A stretch of DNA of 64,000 nt, from assembly GCA_963210315.1 (NCBI GenBank), contig OY723270.1, positions 806,001 to 870,000 of the forward strand. The letters run 5' to 3'. The notes below the pieces were generated by a model. It saw nothing but the letters and a program-made list of their open reading frames with translations, did not search any database and was not told the origin of the DNA. Each line of letters opens with the position of its first letter. Position 1 is the stretch's first letter. The DNA comes from Rhynchopus euleeides. Taxonomy: Eukaryota > Euglenozoa > Diplonemea > Diplonemida > Diplonemidae. Positions 29,276 through 40,800 of this stretch are shown here, in pieces. The position numbers and the translations under genes are program-made.

Positions 29276-32200
29276 ATGGGGTCGAGTGCGAGTGTGGAGG
29301 AGCACGGGCAGGGATGGTGGGGCAGCACACGCGCTGTGAAGGAGGCACTGGAGGGCGGGACGTGGCGGCAGCTGCTGGAGAAGCACAAGGCGGAGGTGAA
29401 GGCGGCGGACCCGCACACCAGGCGGACGCTGCTGCACGAGGTGTTGCAGCCCGGGTGCAGGGGGGTTCCCGCTGCTGCCGAAGCAGTCAAATTTCTGGTG
29501 GGGTGCGGGGCAGCCAGCGTTCCGGACGGGGAGGGGCGCACACCGGTGTGGTACGCGCTGCAGCACCGTGACGGCGACACACGCAGTGCGCTGCTGGCGG
29601 CCCTCGCCGAGCACGTGGGGAAGATGCAGACGGAGGTGGTCAGCAGGCTGCGGCACTTCCTCACAGACGAGTGGGCCCCCTTAGGGGCACGTGCTGAAGC
29701 TGCTGCTGCTGATGCAGCCCACTCCCGCACTGCATCGGACGGACTGCAGGAGCAGCAGTCGCAGGCTCAGCCAGCGCTACAAGATGCCACCACAGACAAA
29801 CCCACCGACAAGGACAAGACGAGCGAGCGGCTGGAGAACCACGTGGACGGGCGGAAGATCTGCTTCACGCGCAAGGACGCGGGGTGCGAGACACCGCTGC
29901 TGGAGTGGCTGGTGCAGCTGCTGGCGGTGCAGCCGGATCTCGGATACCGGGCAAAGCACGTGGACAGCATGCTGCTGGGGCTGCGGTTTGTTGTGCAGCG
30001 GGTGTTGCAGCGTGTGGAGAATGCGCCAGACGAGATCGAGGACTGGATGGCGGTGGACGACTGGTTCGAGCATCTGTGCGCAGGCTACCTCTTCACCTGC
30101 GACTGCGTGGACTACGAAGTCAACAGCGAGACGTGCGATATTGTGTGCAAGGCAGACGGTGCACCCATCGTGAAGGAGTACCACAATCACTTCAGCGACG
30201 CGGCTGTGCTGCAGAACCACGGGGCGAAGTACATGCGGCCAGCACTGTACTTCGGGATGAACCAGGCGATGCGGATGATTGGGCTGTCGAAGGAAGCGCG
30301 TGAGTCTGCGGCAGGCAGCGTGTTCGAGCTTGAGCCTGCACCCGCACAGCTGCACGCGATCGCGACGTTCCAGCCGCTGATTGCGAAGCTGACGCGGCTG
30401 ATCCGGAGCCGGCGGGCGAGCCTGACCACGGTGTTCCGCGGGATCAACGTGAACGTGTCGGCGCAGTACAAGGTGGGGACGTCGGTGGTGTGGAACGCCT
30501 TCACGTCGACGACGGAGGAGCAGGGTGTGGCGAAGGACTTCATGTACGGGAAGGCGGGGACGTTCTTTGTGATTGTGGCGAAGCAGGGTGCGGCGGAGGT
30601 GGGGTTCGCAAGCGTGTTCCCGCAGGAGGCGGAGCTGCTGTACGACAGCAACATCGAGTTCCGGGTCCAGTGGAAGCTGTCCCCGACGCTGCTGCGCATG
30701 GTGGGGCAGCCCTTCGACGTGATTGTGATGCAGGAGGTGGCAAATCATCATGACGAGAAGAACCACAACAGCAACAACGACAACGGCGCCGACTACTCTG
30801 TGAGTGACCAGGTTGAGGCGGTGCGGAAGGTGCTGCAGCACACGGCGTCGCTCTTTGCGGAGTTCTTGGACGGCTACGTGGAGGGCAGGGTTGGGGACGA
30901 CACACATGTGGCGGAGTCGAAGACGAGGATGCTGCTGCGCGAGGTGGACGAGTGGCTGGCGGCAGACGGGGATGCGGAGGAGGGGGCGGAGGGGACGGGG
31001 CGGCACCCGCTGTGCCTGGTCGGGGACGGAGGCACCGGGAAGACATCTGCGGCGGTTGCGGTTCTGTGCCACCTGCTGCAGGAGAAGAAGGATGACGCAG
31101 GTGGGGTGGCGCGACAGAGACAGAAGCCCGTGATCCCTGTCTTTGTGGCGCTGCCGTCGATTGGTGCGTCCACCTTCACAACACACGGCGGGATCGACGA
31201 GTTCATCAGGAAGTCATTTGGGCTGGAGGAGGCTGCATTGGAGCACCTGAGCAGTGTCTACGACGTTGTGGTGATCCTGGACTCGCTGGACGAGGTGGGG
31301 CTGACGCAGATGGATTTGAGCGTGGCGTACAAGGCCAGTGGCGGGCAAGGGGTGCTGCAGCTCCACCCGTGGTGTGCGAAGCAGTGCAGCGTGATCGTGA
31401 CGACGCGTGGCGAGTACCTGAAGAGCGTGGATCACACGCCGTCACAGGTGTGTGGGGACAGGACGAGGTCGCTGTACATGCAGCCCTTCACACAGGCAGA
31501 CGCGGTGACGTACATCAGCAAGGTGTGTGCGGCAGAGGTGGCGAAGGCAGAGCAGCAGCGGGTACTGCCAGCAGAGACTGTTCCTCCACACACAGTCACA
31601 GACGCTGAGGTGGCGGTGCTGTCGCAGCTGCGCAACCCGTTCCTGCTTCACATGGCGTGTTACGCTCAGCGCGAGCTGTCATCGTCCAGCACACAGGTGC
31701 ATCAGTGCCTGAGTGATGTCGTGGTGTACGAGGCGTACCTGCAGAAACACGTGGAGGTGGAGTTGCGTCAGGGGCCGGTTGAGTCAGCGCGCGTGGAGGA
31801 GGTGCTGCAGGTGGGGGAACTGATTGCGTGCGCGATGCTGCAGGCACAGACGTGGCAGGGGGCGCTGGGCACAGAGCGGGCGCGCCTGTTGAAGGAGGAC
31901 AACGTGGACCGTGCAAAGGCAGACGAGGCGTTCCGGGTCCTCCCGCTTCGTGTGGAGAGCTTCCACGACGACAGCAGCGCGTTTGCATTCCGTCACAAGA
32001 CGCTTGGGGAGTTCCTTGTGGCGCGCCGCCTGGCACGCAAGGGTGCTGTGGCCGACACGCTTGGGTGCAAAGTGCGCAGGGCCTTCAGCCAGGATGCACC
32101 GAACGTGCTGCAGTACTTCGCGGACACAGTGCTCGCACGTGGAGGCGACGCGCTCGAGACAAAGGTGGCGGAGGAGCTGCTGCCGCTGGTCCTGGCGACC

Positions 32201-34342
32201 CGTGGTGCTGGCGGTGATGCGGTATCGCTGGCGGCTGCTTCCAATGCCATGGCACTCGCCGCACGCACGCGATATGTGTTCAGGTGCGATCTGTCGGGTG
32301 TGCTTGTGCAGGACAGCGATCTGCGCCACGCACGCCTGTGTGGGGCTGTGCTGACGGGGGGCCGCTTCCACAACTGCTGGCTGGAGTACGCACTGTTCTC
32401 GGACGTCCATCTCACAGACTCCAACTGGGAGGGCTCCTCCTTCGGTGCCCCTCTCCCGCCTCTGTTGGGCCACACCGAAGGCGTCCGCACCCTGGCTGTC
32501 ACCCCAGACGGATCGAAGATTATCTCTGCATCTGAGGACAAGACCGTTCGTGTCTGGGATACATCAACAGGGAAGGAGCTGCTGAAGCTTGAAGGTCACA
32601 CCTCTTCAGTGCATGCGGTGGGCGTCACCCCAGATGGATCGAAGGTCGTCTCAGGATCTGACGACAGGAGCGTTCGTGTCTGGGATCTATCAACAGGGAA
32701 GGAGCTGCAGAAGCTTGAAGGCCACACCGACTATGTCAGGTCTGTGGCTGTCACCCCAGACGGATCGAAGATCATTTCAGGATCTCGCGACACGAGCCTT
32801 CGTGTCTGGGATACATCAACAGGGGAGGAGCTGCAGAAGCTCGAAGGCCACAGCTATGCTGTCCTCTCCGTGTCGGTTACCCCAGACGGATCGAAGATCA
32901 TCTCAGGATCTGGCGACAAGACCGTTCGTATCTGGGATCTCTCAACAGGGAAGGAGCTGCAGAAGCTTGAAGGTGTCACCTCCTCTGTGTCCGCCGTCGG
33001 TGTCACACTCGACGGGACGAAGGTCATATCGGGATCTCTGGACAACAGCGTTCGTGTTCATGATCTGTCAACAGGGAAGGAGCTGCAGAAGCTCGAAGGC
33101 CACACATCTACTGTATTCTCCGTGGCTGTGTCTCCTGACGGATCGAAGATCGTCTCTGCTTCAGGGGATGAGACTATTCGTGTTTGGGATCTATCAACAG
33201 GGAATCTTTTGCAGCGTCTTGCTGGGCACACCGATTCTGTGAGCAGCGTGGCCGTCACCCCTGACGGATCAACGATCATCTCCGGATCTGATGACACGAA
33301 CATTCGTGTCTGGGCTTCATCAGATGGGAAAGAGATGCAGAAGGTCGAAGCCCACACGGGATATGTCAATGCCGTGACTGTCACCCCTGACGGGTCGAAG
33401 ATTATCTCAGGATCTGCCGACAAAACTATTCGCGTCTGGGATATATCGACAGGCAAGGAGTTGCAAGAGCTTCAACGCCTCGACAAGTCTGTAAAGGCGG
33501 TGGCTGTCACGCCAGACGGATCGAAGGTCATTTCGGGATCTTGGAAAGTCCGTATCTGGGATGCATCAACAGGGGAGCAGTTGGTCGAGCTCGGGCACTC
33601 TTGCTGGGTGTCTGCCGTGGCCGTCACCCCAGACGGGTTGAAGGTCATCTCCTGTGGCTTGGACAATACCGCTCGTGTCTGGGATATATCAACAGGGGAG
33701 CAGTTGCGCCGTCTTGAGGGTGATATCGCGTGGGGTCTTGCTGTCACACCAGACGGATCAAAGATCATCCCAGGTTCCTCTGGACATGTTCCTGTCTGGG
33801 ATGCATCAACAGGTAAGGCGTTGCTGAAGCTTGAAGGCCACACCGACTCTGTGCAGGCCGTGGCTGTCACCCCAGACGGATCGAAGATCATCACAGGTTC
33901 TGACGACAACAGCGTTCGTGTCTGGGAAACATCAACAGGGAAGGAGCTGCAGAAGCTTGAAGGCCACGCCTCTGACGTGCTCTCCGTGTCTGTCACCCCA
34001 GACGGTTCGAAGATCATCTCAGCATCTGATGACAAGAGCGTTCGTGTCTGGGATCTTTCAACAGGGGAGCAGCTGCAGAAGCTCGAAGGCCACACCTCCT
34101 GTGTTTCCACTGTGGCTGTCACACCAGACGGGTCACGGATCATCTCGGGATCTGACGACAACACTATTTGTGTCTGGGCTTCACCAACATCGGACGTGGA
34201 CGACATGTCCCCCACCTGGCATCTTGAGACTGTGATCGGCTGTGGCCCCGTCGTGCCTGTGCCTGTTGCGTGCAGGGCAATCGACACTGTGACGCCACCC
34301 CATGTCTGCAGCTTGCTTGGTGGCACACCTACTGCTCAGTAG
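29276..34342 (+). CDS. Ankyrin-ART-NACHT-pentapeptide-WD40 (14 blades) NLR-like protein
   Basis: A single-exon 1688-aa protein from the ATG at 29276. The N-terminus Met-Gly-Ser-Ser-Ala-Ser fits N-myristoylation. Residues about 40-115 hold two ankyrin-like repeats. Residues about 340-475 look like an arginine-type ADP-ribosyltransferase: Arg388 in Val-Phe-Arg-Gly, Ser411 in Phe-Thr-Ser-Thr, and Glu451-x-Glu453, the R-S-ExE set. The NACHT domain has Walker A Gly-Asp-Gly-Gly-Thr-Gly-Lys589-Thr and Walker B Ile-Leu-Asp669-Ser-Leu-Asp-Glu. A short run of pentapeptide-like repeats (about 1000-1055) leads into 14 WD40 repeats (about 1064-1640), enough for two seven-blade propellers. STAND NTPases with WD40 sensors act as signal-activated switches. 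I infer that ligand binding by the propellers would release the ART effector at a membrane. Several repeats are nearly identical, a sign of recent blade duplication. Confidence 0.9.
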   Translation: MGSSASVEEHGQGWWGSTRAVKEALEGGTWRQLLEKHKAEVKAADPHTRRTLLHEVLQPGCRGVPAAAEAVKFLVGCGAASVPDGEGRTPVWYALQHRDGDTRSALLAALAEHVGKMQTEVVSRLRHFLTDEWAPLGARAEAAAADAAHSRTASDGLQEQQSQAQPALQDATTDKPTDKDKTSERLENHVDGRKICFTRKDAGCETPLLEWLVQLLAVQPDLGYRAKHVDSMLLGLRFVVQRVLQRVENAPDEIEDWMAVDDWFEHLCAGYLFTCDCVDYEVNSETCDIVCKADGAPIVKEYHNHFSDAAVLQNHGAKYMRPALYFGMNQAMRMIGLSKEARESAAGSVFELEPAPAQLHAIATFQPLIAKLTRLIRSRRASLTTVFRGINVNVSAQYKVGTSVVWNAFTSTTEEQGVAKDFMYGKAGTFFVIVAKQGAAEVGFASVFPQEAELLYDSNIEFRVQWKLSPTLLRMVGQPFDVIVMQEVANHHDEKNHNSNNDNGADYSVSDQVEAVRKVLQHTASLFAEFLDGYVEGRVGDDTHVAESKTRMLLREVDEWLAADGDAEEGAEGTGRHPLCLVGDGGTGKTSAAVAVLCHLLQEKKDDAGGVARQRQKPVIPVFVALPSIGASTFTTHGGIDEFIRKSFGLEEAALEHLSSVYDVVVILDSLDEVGLTQMDLSVAYKASGGQGVLQLHPWCAKQCSVIVTTRGEYLKSVDHTPSQVCGDRTRSLYMQPFTQADAVTYISKVCAAEVAKAEQQRVLPAETVPPHTVTDAEVAVLSQLRNPFLLHMACYAQRELSSSSTQVHQCLSDVVVYEAYLQKHVEVELRQGPVESARVEEVLQVGELIACAMLQAQTWQGALGTERARLLKEDNVDRAKADEAFRVLPLRVESFHDDSSAFAFRHKTLGEFLVARRLARKGAVADTLGCKVRRAFSQDAPNVLQYFADTVLARGGDALETKVAEELLPLVLATRGAGGDAVSLAAASNAMALAARTRYVFRCDLSGVLVQDSDLRHARLCGAVLTGGRFHNCWLEYALFSDVHLTDSNWEGSSFGAPLPPLLGHTEGVRTLAVTPDGSKIISASEDKTVRVWDTSTGKELLKLEGHTSSVHAVGVTPDGSKVVSGSDDRSVRVWDLSTGKELQKLEGHTDYVRSVAVTPDGSKIISGSRDTSLRVWDTSTGEELQKLEGHSYAVLSVSVTPDGSKIISGSGDKTVRIWDLSTGKELQKLEGVTSSVSAVGVTLDGTKVISGSLDNSVRVHDLSTGKELQKLEGHTSTVFSVAVSPDGSKIVSASGDETIRVWDLSTGNLLQRLAGHTDSVSSVAVTPDGSTIISGSDDTNIRVWASSDGKEMQKVEAHTGYVNAVTVTPDGSKIISGSADKTIRVWDISTGKELQELQRLDKSVKAVAVTPDGSKVISGSWKVRIWDASTGEQLVELGHSCWVSAVAVTPDGLKVISCGLDNTARVWDISTGEQLRRLEGDIAWGLAVTPDGSKIIPGSSGHVPVWDASTGKALLKLEGHTDSVQAVAVTPDGSKIITGSDDNSVRVWETSTGKELQKLEGHASDVLSVSVTPDGSKIISASDDKSVRVWDLSTGEQLQKLEGHTSCVSTVAVTPDGSRIISGSDDNTICVWASPTSDVDDMSPTWHLETVIGCGPVVPVPVACRAIDTVTPPHVCSLLGGTPTAQ

Positions 34343-36485
34343 TGCATACACAGAGCACGGTCTGGGAGTTGTGTACTCCTTGTGCCCCCCCCCCCCCCCC
34401 CCCCGATTCTCCGTGGTCTATGGGCGGCACCGGGACGCACAGTTCCCTTCCAGTCCGGGAGTGTCATGTTGCTATTGGGTAATTGTCCGCTGCTGCTAGG
34501 CCTGCTTCAGGGGATAAGATAGGTCTGGTTTTCCGGTTTTCAAAACCAGGGTTTCCCGGTTTCCGGTTTTCTGGAAAAAAAAAAAGGCCGATCGGATTTT
34601 CGCCGGTTTTTGGGGAACCTTTGTGACAGTCAACCAGTGGGACCATTAGCCAAAAAAATATGGAAAGTGACCCCATCGTGATCCGCACGGAGCTCAAACA
34701 GTCAAAAGAAAGCAGAGAAGCGGAGAAAAGGAGCCCAGCGGGACCCGGTGGGTGGTGATGTCCTCGTCATGCAGGTCTTCTAGCTTGATCATTCCGACCG
34801 CACCGTACTCCTTCTGGGCGGCTTGCCGAGCGCATGCACTCAATCTCGTTGCGGTGCACACTGCCAAGGACCACCCTGTCATCCACGCAAGCTACGACCT
34901 TGTCTCGAGCACGTTTGCCTTGCTGGGGATGGCACATGCAAACTCCGATGTTTTCGGGAGTGCATGTCCGCTTTGGAGAGGATCGACGGATTCGGGTTCT
35001 GGCGGGACCGCGATTTGTGCAGTGTTGGAGACACCCGCTGGTGTTCGCATGAGCGCACGTTGTGCGCATCGTCTGACTGACTGCCTCAAGGGGGTGGTCA
35101 TGCAACAAGCTCGACCATGAAGGTAGTTGCCCTTCGTGAGGCATACCAGCAGAGCAGCACCCTCAGGGGGGTTTGTCCTGATGCGGGAGGTGATGCGAAG
35201 CCGCGCTCCGTCAGTACGTGGACGCATTGAAAGCTCAGTTCCGTCCCTTCGGGGAGCTGCGTGGAGCAACACGCCACTGCTGTTCGGCAGAGCCTGGTCC
35301 AGCCGTGTTGGGTGTGATTCTGAGAGGGTTTGCGCGGGTCGCGCGCGCCGAAGGCGCGCGCGAAAAATTTCAAAACCAGAAAAACCGGAAAACGGCGCCA
35401 GAAAAAAAGTCTATCTTATACCCTGGCCTGCTTCCCTTTTGTTGATTTTTTTGTTCTGTTCTCTTTTCACATCGACTCGCGGCCTTCGCTCAGAACTGCA
35501 GAGAAGTGAGGAAAGGAACCGCCTCACAACACTGGCTGCAAAGTGACACAGTTTGACACACAGTGGCACAGGGCGAAGGCACCCACTGTTCTCTTTTCAC
35601 ATCTGCTGTTCTGTTTTTGTAGCCTCATGCAATGAAGGAGGAAATGGAACACGGAGAAAGCAGGTCCGATTTGAGTTTATGGCACGCGTAGTGCCGTAAT
35701 TGCAGAGCCACATCTCACCTCATCACAGGTCGAGGTGTGTGCGTTTCACCACAACCTCTCCCCTCCCCATTCCCCCGTGTTCAGTGACATGTGTCGATAG
35801 TGTTTCATTTTCCCCGGAAGCCACCCACCGTAACACAACAAGGTGAAGGTTACGAGGCGAGGGAAGGGGCGAAGGTGGTGTGACAGCGAGGCCGCCTGAA
35901 GTACGTGGAGCGCTCTGGTGTGTTGTGCATTCTCGTCAGTTCTAACGTGATTCACGAGTGTGTGCCCCAGGCTTGGTCCTGCCAAGTGCCACCTTTCCAG
36001 GTGCCGCTTCTCAAAAGATAACCCTCATGACGGTCACCCTCGGTGGGTGTGTGTGTCACAGATCTGGCAGGAGCAGTCACAACTCGGGTTATGGGTCAGG
36101 TAGCCTAGTCAGGGTTTTGACCAGGTGGTGTGCCTGGTTTCACCCGGCACACCGGCCTGGTCAAAACCCTGCCGATGGATCTGCGCCCGCACCCCCTTCT
36201 TCCTACTACCAGACACAGCAGCCAGAGCAGCCAGTTGACACCCCATCACCCCACCCCACCCCCCTCCCCTCCAACGACGTTACTATACGCCATCACCTCC
36301 TGCATTGCCCACACATTGCAACACCACACCACAGGCCGAATATAGCACCGTATCTCAGACACAACCTGCACAACGAGTGAAGGGAGACTCAACATTGCCC
36401 CCCTCACTACATCCCCCACACACCCACCTCCCTATCCACCTCCAGGCTTACACAACCTCACCCCCTCCCCCCCACCCCCACTGCT
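34343..36485. other. 2.1-kb non-coding region with repeats
   Basis: No gene is supported. A weak inverted pair (AGGGGATAAGATAG at about 34512 against CTATCTTATACCCT at about 35411) may bound a ~0.9-kb element with GGTTTTCCGG-type words and a CGCGCGCC hairpin at 35340-35362. A reverse GTGCGGATCACGATGGGGTC block lies at 34672-34691. A 64-bp hairpin with arms CAGGGTTTTGACCAGG lies at 36111-36173. Positions 36320-36385 share words with 55155-55210. Confidence 0.5.
35481..35580 (-). mobile_element. MITE family 2, copy 3
   Basis: Reverse-complement relative of 17668-17773, with ends GGCCTTCGCTC and GGGCGAAGGC. Confidence 0.8.
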
Positions 36486-37829
36486 ATGGACCCCCCCACA
36501 CCACCTGCCGACGACCCAGCCTTGCCCGGTGACACCGCCACCGCCGCTGCCGCAGCAGACCCGGAGCCGTCAGAACCGCCCCCATCCGTGCCTGAGGAGC
36601 TGTGGGTTGTTCTGGTCTGGGAAGCGGAGGCGAATACCGCAGCTGAGGAAGCCGAAGCCGCTGCCGCCGCCAACACCCCACCACCCCCCGCCGCCGGTGA
36701 TGGCGGCGGTGCAGGGGATGGGGGTGTCCCGGCACCGCCGCTGCCCCCGCCAATCCGGCGCGCAGCGAGGGCACGGCAGGAGGTGCACCGCATGGCGCTG
36801 TGCGACGAACCGCATGAAGGCGAGCTGCAGTGGGCCAGCTCGAAGGGTGAGGCTCGCATCTCCAAGGCAGCCAGCGGCGTGTGGTCTGTGTGCTGCTCGC
36901 AGGGGAACCCCGCAGCTGCCAGCACCGAGCCTGTCGAATCCGCCGGCGACCCCGACGCGGCGGGATGGGAAGCGGTGCACCCTCTGCGCAAAGTCTCCGT
37001 ATCGCGCACACCCCCACAGACAGCAAACCCCGAGCGTGCCGCAGGGCTGCGGCTCGACCTCTGCCTGCACAACAGGACAGGCGTGCCTGCTGCGGTTGCA
37101 GAGGCGAAGCGGCAGCGCCAGGCCCTCGCGGCGGAGCGTGTGCTTGCGAGGCGGAGGCACGCAGAGGCATCGCGTGACTTCGAGGCGATGCGGCAGCGGC
37201 TGGCGGCTGTGTCGGACGAGCCGCCCCCACTTGCCGGCGGCGGTGCGGCGTATCGCGTGGCGCATCAGAGGGTGGCACTCGGGGGGGGCCCCCCCGCACC
37301 CCCGGAGCACCTGGCGAGCTGCGTGCCGGACAGCGCATTGGAGGATGTCCACGTCCTGATGGGAGTCCCGGAGGGGAATGCGCGGCCCGCCGCGCTCTCC
37401 CTGCGCCACCGTGCGGCGCAGAGGTAGCGCCAGTTTGAGGAGGGTGTGCTGGGGGCTCGTGGGGTTCCCGAGGCGCTGCTGCAGCCGGTGCCCCGGCTGC
37501 AGCCTCACGAGAGGGGTGTGACGGCGAGCCTGGCGGCTTTCAAGAGGTTGGGTTCCCCGATCACGGCGGTGCCGCGGGCGGTGCCGGTTGTCACGCCGAG
37601 GAGGCCAGCGGGGTGTGTCCTGCAGCAGCAGCAGCAGCAGCATCAGCAGTACAGCCACCCATTCGGCTCCCCACTGCAGTCTGCCGTGTGTCAGACGGGG
37701 AGCCGTGATACCGCGACGACGTCCTCATCGGCCCGGTGGCTCAAAAGCCCCGACCCCCATGCGTCGGACGGCTTGCATCACAGCCTGCCCCTGTCTCCAA
37801 ATGTGGACCCGACAATACGGAAGCTGTGA
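36486..37829 (+). pseudogene. Pro/Ala-rich ORF interrupted by one in-frame TAG
   Basis: An ATG at 36486 opens 313 codons to TAG at 37425; the same frame then stays open for another 134 codons to 37829. The first part is low-complexity Pro/Ala/Glu with an Arg/Ala-rich helical segment (Ala-Glu-Ala-Lys-Arg-Gln-Arg). The second has a poly-Gln run and ends Pro-Thr-Ile-Arg-Lys-Leu. I recognise no domain. The single stop may be a true end, a disabling mutation or a short unrecognised intron. Its last ~50 codons are repeated at 44654-44805 in the second copy of the segmental duplication, where the rest is missing. Composition could keep the frame open by chance. Confidence 0.35.
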
Positions 37830-40800
37830 GGGTGAGGAGGTGGGGGGTGGGGGTGGGGTGGTGCAGATCGGCACACCTCCTCCGCCCCTTCCCCAAGGGG
37901 GGTGGGGAGGTGGGGAGAGTGATTTATGCGCACGCCCCCACTGTGCGTGTGGGAGGTGAGTGTCAGAAGCTAAAGTGGTTCTGCAGTGGTTTTATAGAGT
38001 TTGGCCTCAACCGGAGGGCCCCCTTGCCCAGGCGAGTTGTATTGAGCTGGCGTGTAGAAGGTTTGTACGAAGAGTTAGAGGAAGTGTTGAGACCAGGATG
38101 GTTCAGCACAGCAGAGCTGCGCTTCCCCCCCCCGGCAGGCCAAATGGAGTCAGGTGACTGTCCCGTTTGTTCCGCTTTTTTTTGGCATCACTTACTGTTC
38201 CTTCCGGTCACTTAGCTTCACCGGTGTGGTGTTGCAGGTCGGTGCTTCGATGCACTTTTTGGGATTACCCTCTCAACACACAATCGTCTCACACTCAACA
38301 CAGACGTGAGGCTGTTGTGGCAACCTGTGATGCTGCCTTGACGTTCCACACATGCGTGTGTTGTTCTTTGGAAAGTGCCGGCCCAACTCACTCACCACAC
38401 CCACACCTCATTGCTTCTGACACCCCTCCGCCAGGTTGGGGTCCCGAAGCGGGTTTCCCGTTGCGGTAAGATGGGATGCGAAGTCAACATCCCGATCCTG
38501 TCAGTGATCCTGACAGCGATGCTTCTGAGCACGTCGTCCTCCCTTGCTGGCGGGCTGATGATCTACTTCCAGGGGCTGGAGGCCCTCGAGAGGTCTCTGG
38601 ATCAGACAAGCGAGAGTGAGGTGCGGAGCCTGAGGGAGGGTGTGCTGGCTGTCGACCAGCGCTTTGTGGGGGATCTGACGCTTGCGAAGCAGTTCTTCTT
38701 CTCGCAGCAGCAGATCAACACGACTGACTCGGAGGACTGGTCCCGCAGGATGAACTCGCTCTTCTTTACCCAGGTCAACGCCTCTGAGACGATGTACTAT
38801 GTCGCCATCATGCTGCACACGTACGGCCCGAAGGATACCATTACAGACATGGCCTACGCAACTGTATGGGTTGACGTGCTGAAGGATGGCTCCCGCAAGT
38901 TCGTCCAGTCTGTTAGTGGGGACTTCATGAAGCCCTCTAACATGTTGAACGGCAAGATCTTGAGCACAGCGCATGCGATAGACCAGCAGACGGGCAATGT
39001 AAAAGAGTTCCTCTACCTGTGGGATATTGCGTTCTCAGGTTATGCGGCTGACCGAGTGACGTACACCCTGGACCCACGCAACGGTGTCGTTGATGTCGCC
39101 GATGGGTTCAGCGTCGAACACGATATCCCTGATGCCCATGCAGCGAGGCTGGCAGGTCCGCTGCTGTGGCACTCACCTTCACGCGATTTCCTCTACAGCT
39201 ACCACAAGATCGATGCAATCTACGTCCCGCCCAACCCCCCACATCCCTGGCACAAGTACCGTGCGGTGCGGGTCACTGTGGGCTACCTCACGCAGGCCTT
39301 CGTGGAGGTCTTCACACAGCACTCGAAGGTGGAGGGGACCACCATCCTGCTTGTCAACAGGGAGATGGGGCGTGTGCTGGCCTCGACTGTGCCCGGGTTC
39401 ACAGTGGTTCCTCCTGAGTGCCAGGACAAGGGGCTCACCGGCCAAGGGGCAGTGGCTAAGGGATGCTTCATGAACTTCACGTCGCACTTCAGTCCGACGC
39501 TCCGCGATGCGTTCGTGAAGTCAGGGCAACACCCCAGCGGGCACTTCGCACGTGAGGATCTCGGGGGTGATGAGCACTTCATCAGGCGGTCTGTTGTGTC
39601 GGACGACAAAGAGCTCATCTGGCTGCGCCCCGTCTCTGCCGTTGAGGGTGAAGTCAGGAAAGCCCTGAACCTGCTGATCGTGTTTGTGACCCTTGTGCTG
39701 GTGTTCGACACAATCACCTCTGTCGCAGAAGTGGTGTTCATCGCCATTCCGCTGCGGAAGCTCGCTGTGGCAATCGGATACATCGGGAACATGGACATCG
39801 ATGATGCAAACCAGTCCATCAGCATGTACAGGCAGTGTACTGTGATGGTCAAAGAGATACGTAGCCTCATGGAGGGGATGACGGCCACCATCGGGCGGCT
39901 GGAGGAGTTCCGCACCTTCATGCCGGATATGATTCTCGAGAACCAATCGGAGTATCCAGAGAGTGTAGCTGTGTCGAGTAACAGCAGCTACCAGTCTCAC
40001 CAGAGCAGCTTGTCGGGCAGTGCCAGGCAACCAGGGAAGGAGTCCACATTAGATCCTAGCCTCGGACTCTACATGTCGAACAAGCGCTCTATCGGCCTGC
40101 TGGCGGTCAATGTAGTCGATTGGTCCTCAACTGTCGATAATGATGCGTCGATGATCGAGACCCACAGTGACATTGTCACCCAGGTGATGGAGTCCGTGGT
40201 GAAGCGCAACGGCACGATCTACTCCTTCCAGGGGGACCGCTTTATAGCGGCGTGGAACGCCGTGAAGCGCTCGAGTGACATACCAACGCGGTCCTGCCAG
40301 ACCGCCATCGACCTGCATGCATCTGTGATGCGCGTCAAGCTGTCCACGTCTGTCTGCCACGGGAAGGCGCGTGTGGGCAACCTCGGGAACGAAACCGTGC
40401 GGCGCTTCACCGTTGTGACCCCTCTGATCTCCTGGGCGATGCTGCTGGAGCAGTACAACAAGGACTACGGGCTGACCATCACAACAGACGAGCTGCTGAC
40501 CAGGGCCGTCAAAGGCATCTTCCGTTTCAGGGTGGTCGACGGGTTGGAGAGGCCCAAGACGAAGGATGTCGTGGTGATTGCAGAGATCATAGATCAGCTG
40601 GACGTACGGATCGCTGAATGGATGTACCAGCTGGAGGCATCCGAGAACGAAGATCAGTTCGCGGCATGCAACGACTTTGCAGTTGGGGTCATCCACGAGG
40701 AGTGGGACTCCATCACTCTGCCGCGTAAACACGATTACCCGTACTTCGAGTTGTTCCTCAGGGCGTATCAGCACAGGGGGTTCACCCCCCTGTCCATCTT

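Noticed and set aside
29777-32779. Long minus-strand frames opposite the NACHT gene (up to ~469 codons)
   Set aside because: They lie antisense to a gene with clear domains; high GC keeps them open and none has a recognisable motif.
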